The translations under genes were made by a program, and so were the position numbers. The notes beneath the pieces are model-generated. The model made no database searches. It was not told where the DNA came from and saw only the letters and a program-made list of their open reading frames with translations. Shown in pieces: positions 23,624-32,889 of a stretch of 64,000 bases of DNA. The DNA lies in assembly GCF_036924745.1 (NCBI RefSeq), contig NZ_JAZHSD010000001.1, positions 7,005,001 to 7,069,000 on the forward strand. Direction: 5' to 3'. The stretch comes from Bradyrhizobium sp. AZCC 1693 (GTDB lineage Bacteria; Pseudomonadota; Alphaproteobacteria; Rhizobiales; Xanthobacteraceae). Position 1 is the first letter of the stretch; every line of letters starts with the position of its first letter.

Positions 23624-26011
23624 ATGAAGCAGCCAGTTGGACAGATTTTTCACGTTCGCCGCGGACTTGCGCTCCTGCTCGTGACATTCGTAGCGGGCTG
23701 CGGATCGCCGGAAGAACGCGCGCAAGGTTACTATGAGAGCGGAATGGCTCTCATCGAAAAGAAGGACGACCTCGAGGCGCGGAAGGAACTCCTGAAAGCC
23801 GTCAAGTACAAGAGCGACAAGGTCGAAGTCTGGCGGGCGCTCGCAGGCATCGACGAACGCACAAAGGCGAGTTCGCTCTTCCTGGATCTGCGCCGTATCG
23901 TCGAACTGGATCCGAACGATCTGAACGCGAGATTGAGGCTTGCGCGTATTATGGTGGGTGGCGGGGCCGCCGAGGCCGCGCTTCGGGTCGTCGATGCCGC
24001 AAACGAGGGCGACAAGCCGAATGCGGAACTCCACGCCCTCAGAGCGATCATTCTCCTTCGCACCAACGACAATGCCGGCGCGATCCGCGAAGCCCAGCGC
24101 GCCTATGAGGTCGACCCGGCAAACGTTGATGCGATCTCGTTGCTTGCGTCGAAAAAGGTCGCAGATGGCGATCTGGACGGCGCACTGAAGCTTCTGGATT
24201 CTGTTCCTGCGGACAAGGACGAAACGCGCATTACACTGCAGAAGATCGACACGTACGCACGCAAGAAGGATCTGGCAAAGGCGGAAGAGTTGTTGCGCAA
24301 GCTGATCGCGCAGAATCCCAAAGAGGCTGCATATCAGGCTCAGCTTCTGCAGTTTCTCATCGCGCAGCGAAAGTTCGTCGAGGCCGAGAAGGAGTTCCGG
24401 GTGAGGGCCGAAGCCAACCCGACCGATAGCAAGATCGGGCTCGACCTTGTCCGCTTCTTGGCTGCCACGAAGGGCGCGGATGCCGCCAGAGCGGAGTTGG
24501 AAGCGCGGATCAAGGCAGGCGGCGATGACTTCGATTATCAGGTCGCGCTGGCCGAACTGAATCTTGGGCAGAACCGGGCGGACGACGCCGTGCAGGCTTT
24601 GCAGAAGCTGACCAGCACGGCAGTTACACCCGACAAGAAGCTCGCCGCCCAGGTCAAGCTTGCTGAGGTCTATATTGCCAAGAACGACAAGGCGGCTGCC
24701 GAGCCCTTGATCGCCGATATCCTCTCGAAGGATCGCCGAAACTCGGGCGCGCTCCGGCTGCGGGCGGCCCTGAGCATAGACAAGGGCCAGTTCGACAGCG
24801 CCATTTCCGATTTGCGCGAGGCGCTCAACGATCAGCCGAAATCGGTTGAGCTGCTGTCGCTGATGGCCGTGGCGTATGAACGCAGCGGGAAGGCCGAGTT
24901 GGCCGATCGTCAGTATGCCGACGCGCTGAAATCATCCAACTCCAATCCCGATGTTGTCCTCCGATACGTCGCGTTCCTGCAGCGCAAGGGCGACGCGGCC
25001 CGTGCCGAGGAGATTTTAATGGAAGCTGCCAATCGCAATTCCGGCAATCTCCAGATCTGGTCGTCGCTCGCGCAGGTCAGATTGAGCCGGCAGAACTGGT
25101 CGGGAGCCTTGGCGATCGCGGACGCCATCGGACGTGTCGATGAGGGACGGGTGGTTGCCGAACAGATCCGTGCGGCAGCGCTCGCGGGCCAGAACAAGAT
25201 TGAGGAAAGCATCGCAGCGCTGGAGGCAGCAAACAAGGCGGCGCCGGACGCACCACAGCCGGCGCTTGCCCTTGCCTCGGCCTATGTGAAACAGGGCAAG
25301 CCAGACAAGGCTGCAGCGCTGCTGCAGGCGATGAGCAACAAGTTCCCGGCCAATGCGCAACTGCTCGTGTTTCTGGGGCAGGCCAAACTGGCGGAAAAGA
25401 AGAACGATGAGGCGCTGCAAAGCTTCAAGAAGGCAGTCGAGCAGCAACCGAAAGAGCCGGCGGGATATACTGCGCTGACCGAGCTCTACATTCAAAGCAA
25501 GGACTATGATGCGGCTGACAAGGTGCTCAAGGCTGGCCTTGCGGAGTTGCCCGGCAATGTAGCTTTCCGTCTCGCCCTGGCGGGATTGCAGATCCAGCGG
25601 GGGAATAACGACGCGGCAATATCTCAGTACGAAGCGATTCTGCAGGACCAGCCGAATTCCCTGGTTGCGATCAACAATCTCGTCAGCCTGCTGCTGGACA
25701 ATCGGAGCGACAAGCCAAGTCTCGAACGTGCATTTGAGCTGTCGGAAAAGCTTAGGAGCTCCAACGTGCCGCAGTTTCAGGATACGTGGGGATGGGCCCA
25801 GTACAAGCGCGGCGATGTCAAGGGAGCAATCGTCACGCTCGAGGCGGCTGTGGCGGCGATATCGAACCTTCCGGCGGTCCACTATCACCTCGGCGTGAGC
25901 TATGCGGCTGCGGGGCAAACCGAAAAGGCGGCCGAGCGGTTCAAGACCGCATTTTCACTGGAGCCGGACGGGACACCGCTCAAGAACAGCATCCGTGCCG
26001 CGATGAAATGA
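23624..26011 (+). CDS. prsT: PEP-CTERM system TPR lipoprotein PrsT
   Basis: 795 residues from the ATG at 23624 (AGGATCAGAG before it); the longer frame starts inside the previous gene. The N-terminus ends in a lipobox (LLVTFVAGCGSPEE), so it is a lipoprotein facing the periplasm. The rest is a long chain of TPR repeats (for example AKAEELLRKLIAQNP, GAIREAQRAYEVDPAN, EALQSFKKAVEQQPKEP). Length and build match PrsT, which accompanies exosortase/PEP-CTERM loci and probably scaffolds the export machinery. It lies 65 bases after the WecG-STAS gene, likely one operon. Confidence 0.87.
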   Translation: MKQPVGQIFHVRRGLALLLVTFVAGCGSPEERAQGYYESGMALIEKKDDLEARKELLKAVKYKSDKVEVWRALAGIDERTKASSLFLDLRRIVELDPNDLNARLRLARIMVGGGAAEAALRVVDAANEGDKPNAELHALRAIILLRTNDNAGAIREAQRAYEVDPANVDAISLLASKKVADGDLDGALKLLDSVPADKDETRITLQKIDTYARKKDLAKAEELLRKLIAQNPKEAAYQAQLLQFLIAQRKFVEAEKEFRVRAEANPTDSKIGLDLVRFLAATKGADAARAELEARIKAGGDDFDYQVALAELNLGQNRADDAVQALQKLTSTAVTPDKKLAAQVKLAEVYIAKNDKAAAEPLIADILSKDRRNSGALRLRAALSIDKGQFDSAISDLREALNDQPKSVELLSLMAVAYERSGKAELADRQYADALKSSNSNPDVVLRYVAFLQRKGDAARAEEILMEAANRNSGNLQIWSSLAQVRLSRQNWSGALAIADAIGRVDEGRVVAEQIRAAALAGQNKIEESIAALEAANKAAPDAPQPALALASAYVKQGKPDKAAALLQAMSNKFPANAQLLVFLGQAKLAEKKNDEALQSFKKAVEQQPKEPAGYTALTELYIQSKDYDAADKVLKAGLAELPGNVAFRLALAGLQIQRGNNDAAISQYEAILQDQPNSLVAINNLVSLLLDNRSDKPSLERAFELSEKLRSSNVPQFQDTWGWAQYKRGDVKGAIVTLEAAVAAISNLPAVHYHLGVSYAAAGQTEKAAERFKTAFSLEPDGTPLKNSIRAAMK

Positions 26012-26020
26012 GCGCCGGGC

Positions 26021-26140
26021 TAGGGCATGATGCGGAAAAGTGGATAGTGGTTTCGCCTCGGGACAAACTCGGGACAAACGCGAAGCGTTTTCCAGGCGAT
26101 CATGCGCATCTCAAAGAGATGAGAGCGGGATGACAATCCA
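26021..26140. repeat. Dispersed intergenic repeat of bradyrhizobial type
   Basis: The stretch starts GGGCATGATGCGGAAAAGTG, includes GGTTTCGCC, CGAAGCGTTTTCCAGGCGAT and CATGCGCATC, and ends GCGGGATGACAATCC. It resembles, from memory, the intergenic repeat with GGGCATGATCCGGAAAAG at one end and GCGCGATGACGATTC at the other that is scattered in Bradyrhizobium and Rhodopseudomonas genomes. A direct copy of CTCGGGACAAA is seen inside. It sits between two convergent genes and could act in 3'-end formation. Confidence 0.6.
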
Positions 26141-26158
26141 AGGAAAGGTCGTCACGCT

Positions 26159-27397
26159 CTAGTTGCCCGACGGCAGCACAGTCCAGTTGTGGGTCACGAC
26201 GAACATCAGGCTGTGGGAGTCCGCAGGCCCCGTGCCGGAGACGGTTGGCGTGCCGGTAACCGGATCGAAAATGGTGGCGCCGGTGCTCGCGAACCGATGC
26301 AGGTATCTATAGGTGAGCGACGTCGCCCATTCCCGGGTCAGATTGTAGCTGTAGGTCGCCGACGCCGAGGCGTAATCCGTCGTCGTGGTCGCGATCTGCC
26401 GGTTGCCGCTCGCTGAAAGCGCGAGGGTGGAGCGTGAATTGATGCTGTGGCTCAGCGATGCCGTGATCGAATCCCGCTTGAACAGAGAGCCGACAATGCT
26501 CGGTCCGACCGACTGGCTGGCGATGACGGACAAGGTTGTGCTCTTCAGCATGCGATAGGTGAGAACAGCGTCACCGATCCAGTCGAGCTGTGTGCTCGAT
26601 ATGGGTGTGGCCGACGTCGTGCCCCCGAATGCTGAACTCGAAAGCCCCCGATCGGTTACCAGATAGGCAACGCCGGCATTGGCGCGAAAGGAAAGCAGCG
26701 CCGACAGAGTGGCGTCGAACCCGGCCTGCTCACGAAAAATCTGGACCTGGGTGTTGAATGCGTTGCCATATTCGAGCAGTTCGTATTCGGAGGACAGGTT
26801 GATCGCCGTGACCGAACTTAGCGAGCGCCGCCAGTTGCCGCGCGCAAGTGTATCCGTAAATGGCAGGCCCCCACTGGACGGTTCGTAACTCGTGCGAGTG
26901 GACGTGGCGAACAGAGACACTGTGTCAATTGCGGTGATCGAACGGTCGATTCCACCGGTTGCCGTAAGCCGATCGATGAAGCCTGAAGCCGGCGTGGAAA
27001 CGCCGAGATCGTTCAGGATCGCGAGAGCGGTACTTTGCTGTCTCCAGTTCGCCTCGACATACTCCCGGTCAAAGTTCGTCTTTTCCCGAACCTCGTAGCG
27101 GGCCCCGAATCCATAATTCAGGAATTCCGACGCGGTTCCAGCAGCGCCCGGACCCCAATATTTCTTGTAGGTACCGTCGCCAGTGAATTTGAACTTGGAT
27201 GTCGGCGTGCGCGCCTCTGCGTCAGCGTTGAGCGTGGTGTAGGAACCCACCGACCCTGCGGGCGAATTACGCAAGAACTGGTTGCTGTTCAGTTCGACGG
27301 TTTCGCTCTCGCTGGCCTTTATCGACCAGTCGAACGCAAATGCCACGGACGGCGCCATGCCAAAGCACACCGAGACTGCTATGGCAGCTCTTTTCAC
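26159..27397 (-). CDS. Outer-membrane beta-barrel protein of the PEP-CTERM/exopolysaccharide locus
   Basis: 412 residues from a GTG at 27397. It has a signal peptide (MKRAAIAVSVCFGMAPSVAFA), then many alternating beta strands rich in Thr, Ser, Tyr and Arg (for example FLNYGFGARYEVREKTNFDR, SATYSYNLTREWATSLTYRY), ending near FVVTHNWTVL. This fits the outer-membrane proteins regularly found in exosortase loci, which may serve as a polysaccharide pore or receptor. It starts 31 bases after the stop of the Wza-like gene and is likely transcribed with it. Confidence 0.72.
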   Translation of the reverse strand: MKRAAIAVSVCFGMAPSVAFAFDWSIKASESETVELNSNQFLRNSPAGSVGSYTTLNADAEARTPTSKFKFTGDGTYKKYWGPGAAGTASEFLNYGFGARYEVREKTNFDREYVEANWRQQSTALAILNDLGVSTPASGFIDRLTATGGIDRSITAIDTVSLFATSTRTSYEPSSGGLPFTDTLARGNWRRSLSSVTAINLSSEYELLEYGNAFNTQVQIFREQAGFDATLSALLSFRANAGVAYLVTDRGLSSSAFGGTTSATPISSTQLDWIGDAVLTYRMLKSTTLSVIASQSVGPSIVGSLFKRDSITASLSHSINSRSTLALSASGNRQIATTTTDYASASATYSYNLTREWATSLTYRYLHRFASTGATIFDPVTGTPTVSGTGPADSHSLMFVVTHNWTVLPSGN

Positions 27398-27428
27398 GTT
27401 GCTTCTTGCCCCCGCCGATCGTCAAGCC

Positions 27429-28016
27429 TCACTCAAACAAGCGTCGTTCCGGAACCATGATGACGTCGCCGGCCCGCAAGGTGATGTTACCTTCAAGGTC
27501 GTTACCGGCTTCGTAAGCGCGGTAGTTGAACATGAAAATTGTTTCGTCGCCGCCGGGGCCCTTGCGCCTTACCTGGATGCGATTCTTCGCAGCAAAAGGT
27601 CCAATGCCGCCAGCAAGGGCGATAGCCTGCATCAGGGTCGTTTTCTGTCTGACGACATATGAGCCTGGCTTGATGATCTCGCCGGTGATGAAAATCTTCG
27701 GCTTCAGGTCGTCCTCGGGGATATCCTTGGGGGCGTTCAGGACGGCGACCGTAACGTCGAGACTCTCGTCCTTGTAGTTGTTCTTCAGTTTATTCTTGAG
27801 AATGTTTTCGAGCGCCAATGGCGTGAGCCCGCGTGCCCGGACGTGGCCGGCGAGGGGAAATGCGATTTCACCGGAGGGGTCGACGACCACCGTCCGGTCG
27901 AGCTTCGGGTCTTGCAGGACCGTGATGCTCAGGCTGTCGCCTGATTTCAGGGTCTGCGCTTTTGCCGCCCCAGGGGTCAGGAAGGCAACACACAGCAGTG
28001 CCAGCAAGATTCGCAT
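27429..28016 (-). CDS. Wza-like polysaccharide export protein
   Basis: 195 residues from the ATG at 28016, with AGGGGGT six bases before it. It has a signal peptide (MRILLALLCVAFLTPGAAKA) without a lipobox. The Poly_export domain follows: LKSGDSLSITVLQDPKLDRT, VVDPSGEIAFPLAGHVRARG, then a SLBB-like part (KIFITGEIIKPGSYVV, MQAIALAGGIGPFA) and IMVPERR. This short form forms the periplasmic entry of the outer-membrane exit path. The barrel gene follows downstream; the ATPase gene lies upstream. Confidence 0.88.
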   Translation of the reverse strand: MRILLALLCVAFLTPGAAKAQTLKSGDSLSITVLQDPKLDRTVVVDPSGEIAFPLAGHVRARGLTPLALENILKNKLKNNYKDESLDVTVAVLNAPKDIPEDDLKPKIFITGEIIKPGSYVVRQKTTLMQAIALAGGIGPFAAKNRIQVRRKGPGGDETIFMFNYRAYEAGNDLEGNITLRAGDVIMVPERRLFE

Positions 28017-28141
28017 GTCATACCCCCTAAAACGTCGGCAAAAAGCCCGCAAACAAAGATATTTAGGCCCACGTGTGGGGATTTTTTCCCAAACACGCAG
28101 CCATTATTTAGCCGTGGGGGAAGCTAATAGAATACAAGGAC

Positions 28142-28978
28142 TTAGGGAACCCGGGAGAACTTTTTTACCGGAAAAATGCTGTACTGTTGCTTATCGGCAA
28201 TAACATCCCGAACAATATTGTCTGAAATTACCCGTTGGTCGTTGGCAAAGCCATAAACCAGCGCCGTGTCGCACAAGACATTAATCATGCGGGGTATCCC
28301 CCCGCTCGCGGACGCGATCAGCGAACAGGCTTCCTGGGTAAAGAGGGGGCGGCGGGCACCGACTGCCTGGAGCCGGAACGCGATATAATTGGCCACCTCC
28401 CGGTCATCGAGGGGGCGGAGGTGGAAGTCGGAAGAAATCCGCTGCGCGAACTGATGCAGCTTCGGCGCCAGGAGCAGGTCGCGCAGCTGGGGCTGGCCGA
28501 CCAGAATCAGCTGCAAAATCTGAAACTTGTCGGCGTTAATATTGGAGATCATGCGCAAATGTTCGAGCGCCTCTGGCTCGAGATTCTGCGCCTCATCGAT
28601 GATCAATATGGTCCTTCTTCCATTCGCGAATTGACCATACAGATAATCCTGCAACTTCTTGAAAAGATTTGGATAATCTCCGTCGAACGATTGGCCGAGC
28701 GACATCAGGATCCATTGCAGCAATTCCTGCCGGCCCTGCGGCGAATTCGAGATCAGGCCGATGGTGATCGCCGGGCTGACCTTCTTGAGCAAATGCCGGA
28801 CCAGAGTTGTCTTGCCGGAACCTATTTCGCCTGTAATGACGGTGAAGCCAGCGTTGTTCATGACGCCGAACTCCAGCATCGTGAACGCCATTGAATGCAT
28901 CTTGCCCCAATAAATCAGGTCGGGGTCGGGGAGAATTGAAAAAGGCTTCTCCCGGAGCTGATAAAATGCCTCGTACAT
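28142..28978 (-). CDS. ExeA-like AAA ATPase of the exosortase locus
   Basis: 278 residues; ATG at 28978 with GGAAG five bases before it. It has FREKPFS-like start (QLREKPFSILPDPD), Walker A (GEIGSGKTTLVRHLL, residues about 50-64), Walker B (ILIIDEAQNLEPEAL) and sensor LVGQPQLRDLL. This is the ATPase subfamily of general secretion (ExeA/GspA) that always sits in PEP-CTERM loci. The C-terminal SASGGIPRMINVLCD is the usual lid. It is divergent from the length-regulator gene at 29253. Confidence 0.87.
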   Translation of the reverse strand: MYEAFYQLREKPFSILPDPDLIYWGKMHSMAFTMLEFGVMNNAGFTVITGEIGSGKTTLVRHLLKKVSPAITIGLISNSPQGRQELLQWILMSLGQSFDGDYPNLFKKLQDYLYGQFANGRRTILIIDEAQNLEPEALEHLRMISNINADKFQILQLILVGQPQLRDLLLAPKLHQFAQRISSDFHLRPLDDREVANYIAFRLQAVGARRPLFTQEACSLIASASGGIPRMINVLCDTALVYGFANDQRVISDNIVRDVIADKQQYSIFPVKKFSRVP

Positions 28979-29252
28979 TGAACTTCCTTAGCCCGGCCAC
29001 AGACCCTTATAGCGTACTTCGGTGGTTTACCTGCCTCCCTCAACCCATTTCTCTGATCTACGTAAATTTGCCAAAGCGGCGGCAGGTGGAACCATCATTA
29101 AGATTGAAATTTGAAACTCTTGGCGCTGAGCAACTATTCATTAAATCCCTGCAAGATCGATGCTAGTATTGCGGTTCGGAGCGACGCGCCCACTGACCAT
29201 TTCGCGGTACTATTAACCCTAGCTGGCCCGCAAACAGACGCTCGGACGATAT
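28979..29252. promoter_or_regulatory. Divergent control region between ATPase and length-regulator genes
   Basis: 274 bases between two divergent starts, so promoters for the export genes on the left and the Wzz/kinase genes on the right must lie here. The middle (about 29090-29150) is AT-rich. No consensus boxes were convincing. Confidence 0.4.
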
Positions 29253-30602
29253 ATGCTGCAAAAAGTTGAATTTGAGGACGATTTCCAGCCGCTGCAAGAG
29301 GACCGTAGCCATCTGTTGCGGCCCGCGTTCTATTGGGAACTGTTCAAGCGGCGCTGGGCCTATTTCGTACTGCCGTTCGTCACGATCTCGGCCGCGGGCG
29401 CCGCGGCAGCTTTGCTATGGCCGCCTACCTATCTCTCCGAAGGACGGATCCTTGTTCAATCGCAGCAGATCCCATCCGAATTGGTCCGGCCCACGGTTAC
29501 CAGCGCTGCCCAGGAACGTATTCAGGTCATTCAGCAGCGGACGATGACGCGAGACAATCTCATCGCGATCGCCGACAAATTCAAACTGTTCCCGGACAAG
29601 CGTACGCTGATGTCGCCGACCGAGCTCGTCGCGGAGGTCAAGAAGAACACGAAAATCGCGCCGGTTGACCTTCAACTGGACTTCAAGCAGCGGACGCGCG
29701 CCGCGATGGAAAATCCCACGATCGTTTTCTCGGTCGGATTCGAATACGGCAATGCTGCGGTGGCCGCGCAGGTCGCCAATGAGTTGATGACGCGGATCCT
29801 GAACGAGGATTTGCGGGATCGGACCAGCCGCGCCACGGACACGACGAAATTCCTGGCGCGCGAGGTGCAGAGACTTCAGGCAGAGAACACGGCGCTCGAT
29901 GCCAAGATCGCTCAGTTGCGGATCACGCAGGGCAAACCGGCGTCGTCCGGTGGCTCCGATCAGCCGACGGCGACCCTTACGCAGCTCAAGTCCGATCTCA
30001 TCCAGAAGGGCGCGCTGTATTCAGAACGGCACCCGGCGATCCAGTCCCTGAAGAAGCAGATCGAAGCCCTGGAAAAGGTGGCCGCCGCGCCGGCGCCCAC
30101 CAATGACGCGGCAACGGCTGCCAGTCTCGAGGTGATGGTCGCCCAGCAAGAGAGTTTGCAAAAGAACCTCGATGCCGCCTCGGCAAAACTGGCGGCCGCA
30201 CGGCTCGGCGAAAATCTCGAAAAGGACCAGCAGTCCGAGAAGCTCGAAATCATCGAGCAGCCCACGGTTCCGCAAGAGCCGGTCAAGCCCAATCGGCTGA
30301 AAGTCCTTGCCATGGCTTTCGCGGCCGCGTTTTTCGGCGGAGCAGGGCTGACGGTCCTGGTCGAACTCCTGGACAAGGGAATCCGTAGAAGCAATGATCT
30401 TCTGTCTGTTATCGATGGCCAGTTGATCGTTTCAATTCCCTACATCACCACGGCAGCCGAATTGCGTGCGAGGCGGCGACGGATACTTGTTTTTCTGGGA
30501 GCGTTCGTGCTGGTCGTGATCGGACTGTTGGTCGTTGCCTACCTGTTCCTTCCACCGCTGGACCTGATGATTGCCAAGGCCAGGGTCGGGCTGTTTCGAT
30601 AA
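29253..30602 (+). CDS. Wzz/GumC-like chain-length regulator
   Basis: 449 residues. It has an N-terminal membrane helix (YFVLPFVTISAAGAAAALLW), then the Wzz phrase PPTYLSEGRILVQSQQIPSE. A long coiled-coil region follows (LAREVQRLQAENTALDAKIA; SLKKQIEALEKVA), then PxxPxxPNRLKV-type end (VPQEPVKPNRLKVLAMAF) and helices at the C-terminus. This is the polysaccharide co-polymerase of a Wzy pathway; its periplasmic coil sets chain length. It lacks the fused kinase, which is encoded next at 30620. Confidence 0.87.
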   Translation: MLQKVEFEDDFQPLQEDRSHLLRPAFYWELFKRRWAYFVLPFVTISAAGAAAALLWPPTYLSEGRILVQSQQIPSELVRPTVTSAAQERIQVIQQRTMTRDNLIAIADKFKLFPDKRTLMSPTELVAEVKKNTKIAPVDLQLDFKQRTRAAMENPTIVFSVGFEYGNAAVAAQVANELMTRILNEDLRDRTSRATDTTKFLAREVQRLQAENTALDAKIAQLRITQGKPASSGGSDQPTATLTQLKSDLIQKGALYSERHPAIQSLKKQIEALEKVAAAPAPTNDAATAASLEVMVAQQESLQKNLDAASAKLAAARLGENLEKDQQSEKLEIIEQPTVPQEPVKPNRLKVLAMAFAAAFFGGAGLTVLVELLDKGIRRSNDLLSVIDGQLIVSIPYITTAAELRARRRRILVFLGAFVLVVIGLLVVAYLFLPPLDLMIAKARVGLFR

Positions 30603-30619
30603 ATTCGCGGAGTCACGCA

Positions 30620-31435
30620 GTGGATTCAATAAAGCAGGCTGTCGAACTCGCGCGAGCTGCGGAGACGGTACACCGTCCTACGGCGTTGGGCGGATCCCCC
30701 CTCGCTGCCGGAGGACCGTCGCAACGCTCCGCCGAATCGCCGTTCAAGGAAGTGCGCCTCAGCGCCGATCATCTCGAAGCCAATCGAATAGTGGCCTACG
30801 GCACTTCCGGTCAGAACGGCCGCTACTTCGACATGCTGCGCACGCAGGTGCTGCAGGAGATGGACAAAAAGAGCTGGCAGTTTCTGGCCGTGACTTCGCC
30901 GACCGCCGGATGCGGAAAATCGGTAACGGCCTGCAATCTTGCGCTGAGTATTTCGCGCCTGCCGGAGCGGTCGGTGCTGCTGGTCGATCTTGATTTGCGC
31001 CGGCCTGCGGTCGGAAAATATCTCGGCATCGGCGGCAATGGTGGTGTTCTCAGCGTGCTTGAGGGACGCGCGCCACTTTCGTCGGCGGTCCTGCAGGCAA
31101 GCATCGGTCCGAATGGCATGCTGGTGCTGCCGGGATCGGTCTCATCGAACTCTTCGGAATGGATGGCCTCCCAGACGATGGGAGCGCTGCTCCAGACCAT
31201 CAAGCGAGACTTCCGGTCGCGCATCGTCATCTTCGATCTTCCGCCGATGCTGCTTGGCGACGATGTGATTTCAATTCTGCCCCGAATGGACGCGACTTTG
31301 CTCGTCGCCGGCGTCGGGAGCACATCCCTTTCCGATATCAAGGAATGTCAGAAGCACCTGCAGCGCAGTCCGGTTGTCCGTGTCGTCGTCAACAAGGTGA
31401 CCGAGACCGTCGGATCCTACTACGGTTACTACTAG
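30620..31435 (+). CDS. CapB/CpsD-type tyrosine autokinase (BY-kinase domain)
   Basis: 271 residues from a GTG at 30620, 17 bases after the length-regulator gene. Residues about 70-260 form a P-loop kinase: LRTQVLQEM, Walker A in the unusual form SPTAGCGKSVTACNLAL, Walker A' SVLLVDLDLRRPAVGKYL, and Walker B VIFDLPPML. The tail ends GSYYGYY, a short tyrosine cluster typical for autophosphorylation. Phosphorylation of the tail would control the partner at 29253 and so polymer length. The middle residue of the P-loop (Cys for Glu) is uncommon but still fits G-x-G-K-S. Confidence 0.87.
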   Translation: MDSIKQAVELARAAETVHRPTALGGSPLAAGGPSQRSAESPFKEVRLSADHLEANRIVAYGTSGQNGRYFDMLRTQVLQEMDKKSWQFLAVTSPTAGCGKSVTACNLALSISRLPERSVLLVDLDLRRPAVGKYLGIGGNGGVLSVLEGRAPLSSAVLQASIGPNGMLVLPGSVSSNSSEWMASQTMGALLQTIKRDFRSRIVIFDLPPMLLGDDVISILPRMDATLLVAGVGSTSLSDIKECQKHLQRSPVVRVVVNKVTETVGSYYGYY

Positions 31436-31442
31436 CAACTAT

Positions 31443-32168
31443 CTACAAGCGCAGATCTGCCGGCAGGAACGCTGCAATTTCCGCGGCCGGAACGAAGTAT
31501 TTGGCGATATCGCGGGTTTCCGATTTTCCGGTGTCGGCGCGCGTTTGTGACTGCGATATTTTTCGGCTCATTATGCCGAGCAGGCATTTGCGTTTGACGT
31601 CGAACACCCCTGATCCGGAATTGCCGGTACGAGCCACATCGGCGATCACCGTGCCGAACCTGCTGCGGCTTCCGACCGGCAGCCGATCGGGCGCCAGGAT
31701 GTGGGAACGCACGGCCGATCCCGGCACAATGGTCACAACCTCTTGTCCCGGTCTGGGCGGATCAGTGCAGATCGAGTTTCGCCGAAGTCGCAAGCGCGCC
31801 GGAAGAAGCGCTTCCTCGACCGATAGCAGCGTCAGATCCGTTCCCTCGAAACTACCTTCCTTGACGACACGTGTCGGATATTCCGATCCGGCGATCGCGA
31901 CCTTGGGCCGCGTCAGCCAGCCCCGGCCTGCGACATGCGCCGCCGTGATGAACACGCCTTTTCCGAGATAGATGCCGGAGCCCGGTCCCCAGCTCTGCAT
32001 CGGCGTCTGATGAATGTTCACCGCATACGGCAGCAACGTATCGTCAGCGCCTTGCGCGCATGCTGGCTGCCAGAGGACCGCCAGAAGAAGTGCGCCCTGA
32101 AGAAATGGTGCGCACAGCAACTTCGCGGTGGATCGAGCGAACGCCAAAATGACCTGCCGGGTTTGCAC
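31443..32168 (-). CDS. Exported trypsin-like serine protease
   Basis: 241 residues from a GTG at 32168. A membrane-spanning signal (LLCAPFLQGALLLAVLWQP) ends near ACAQGA. The chymotrypsin fold shows all three catalytic residues: His78 (FITAAHVAG), Asp111 (GTDLTLL) and Ser184 (TGNSGSGVFD, the GxSG motif). It should act in the periplasm. It is convergent with the kinase gene, 7 bases apart, and lies 19 bases after EpsI on the same strand, so it may belong to the exosortase system and act on PEP-CTERM proteins or on export parts. That role is inference. Confidence 0.83.
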   Translation of the reverse strand: MQTRQVILAFARSTAKLLCAPFLQGALLLAVLWQPACAQGADDTLLPYAVNIHQTPMQSWGPGSGIYLGKGVFITAAHVAGRGWLTRPKVAIAGSEYPTRVVKEGSFEGTDLTLLSVEEALLPARLRLRRNSICTDPPRPGQEVVTIVPGSAVRSHILAPDRLPVGSRSRFGTVIADVARTGNSGSGVFDVKRKCLLGIMSRKISQSQTRADTGKSETRDIAKYFVPAAEIAAFLPADLRL

Positions 32169-32187
32169 GCTCGTTTGTTAGCAATCT

Positions 32188-32889
32188 TCAGCTCGCGCCG
32201 GTAAAGAATTTGAGTTCCTGCGGCGGAATGGCGGCAAGCAGATCGCGGATAAATTGTTCCTGCAGCTTGAATGATACATCCTTCGGCAGACCGACCGTGG
32301 AGACCCTGATCAGGGCGCCATCGGGAATGATCCCGCGCAGGCCATACTTCAACCGGCTCAACTGATGATCGACGACGCCATTGGCGATGTCATTACCGAT
32401 ACGCAGCCAGTAAGTCACCGGTTCGAACCGCGACTCCCTTGCCGCAATCAATCGAGTCATCTTGATGGGTTGCGCGCCGTTGCGATAGCTGATCGCGGCA
32501 TCTGCTTTTTCCGAAATCCGGAAGCCATTGGCAGTATAGCAAATCTCCGGGCGGTGGGACTTCAGCCGATAGTTCTGCACCGGACCGTACGCGACCATCA
32601 GCATGACGATGTTGCCGTGCCCGTCCTTGTAGGCTCGACCAACTTCCTGGCTGTAGATCTTTCCTGCAAGTGGATCCGGTTGAACGTACGCGTCCGGATC
32701 CGCCGGGCGGATCGGGCTGATTTCCGGAACTAGCGTCCAGGTTCCAAACTGACGGGGGATGACGGTTTCAAGGCTGGGAGAGGCCGATGTACGGGCCATC
32801 AATTCGCGGGGCGCCAGCACGGTCGCCAGCACGGCGCAGCCCACGATTGCGATACATGCCAATATGATCTGAATTCGAGGGTATTTCAT
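32188..32889 (-). CDS. epsI: EpsI-family exosortase-associated protein
   Basis: 233 residues from the ATG at 32889 (MKYPRIQIILACIAIVG, a signal anchor). The middle gives the EpsI phrases: VIPRQFGTWTLVPE, KIYSQEVGRAYKDGHGNIVM and YGPVQNYRLKSHRPEICYTA (the H-x-P-E-x-C-Y motif), then TYWLRIGND. EpsI is often fused to or next to an exosortase and is needed for polymer assembly. Here it is separate and on the opposite strand from the exosortase at 34.4 kb. It is followed by the serine protease. Confidence 0.86.
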   Translation of the reverse strand: MKYPRIQIILACIAIVGCAVLATVLAPRELMARTSASPSLETVIPRQFGTWTLVPEISPIRPADPDAYVQPDPLAGKIYSQEVGRAYKDGHGNIVMLMVAYGPVQNYRLKSHRPEICYTANGFRISEKADAAISYRNGAQPIKMTRLIAARESRFEPVTYWLRIGNDIANGVVDHQLSRLKYGLRGIIPDGALIRVSTVGLPKDVSFKLQEQFIRDLLAAIPPQELKFFTGAS

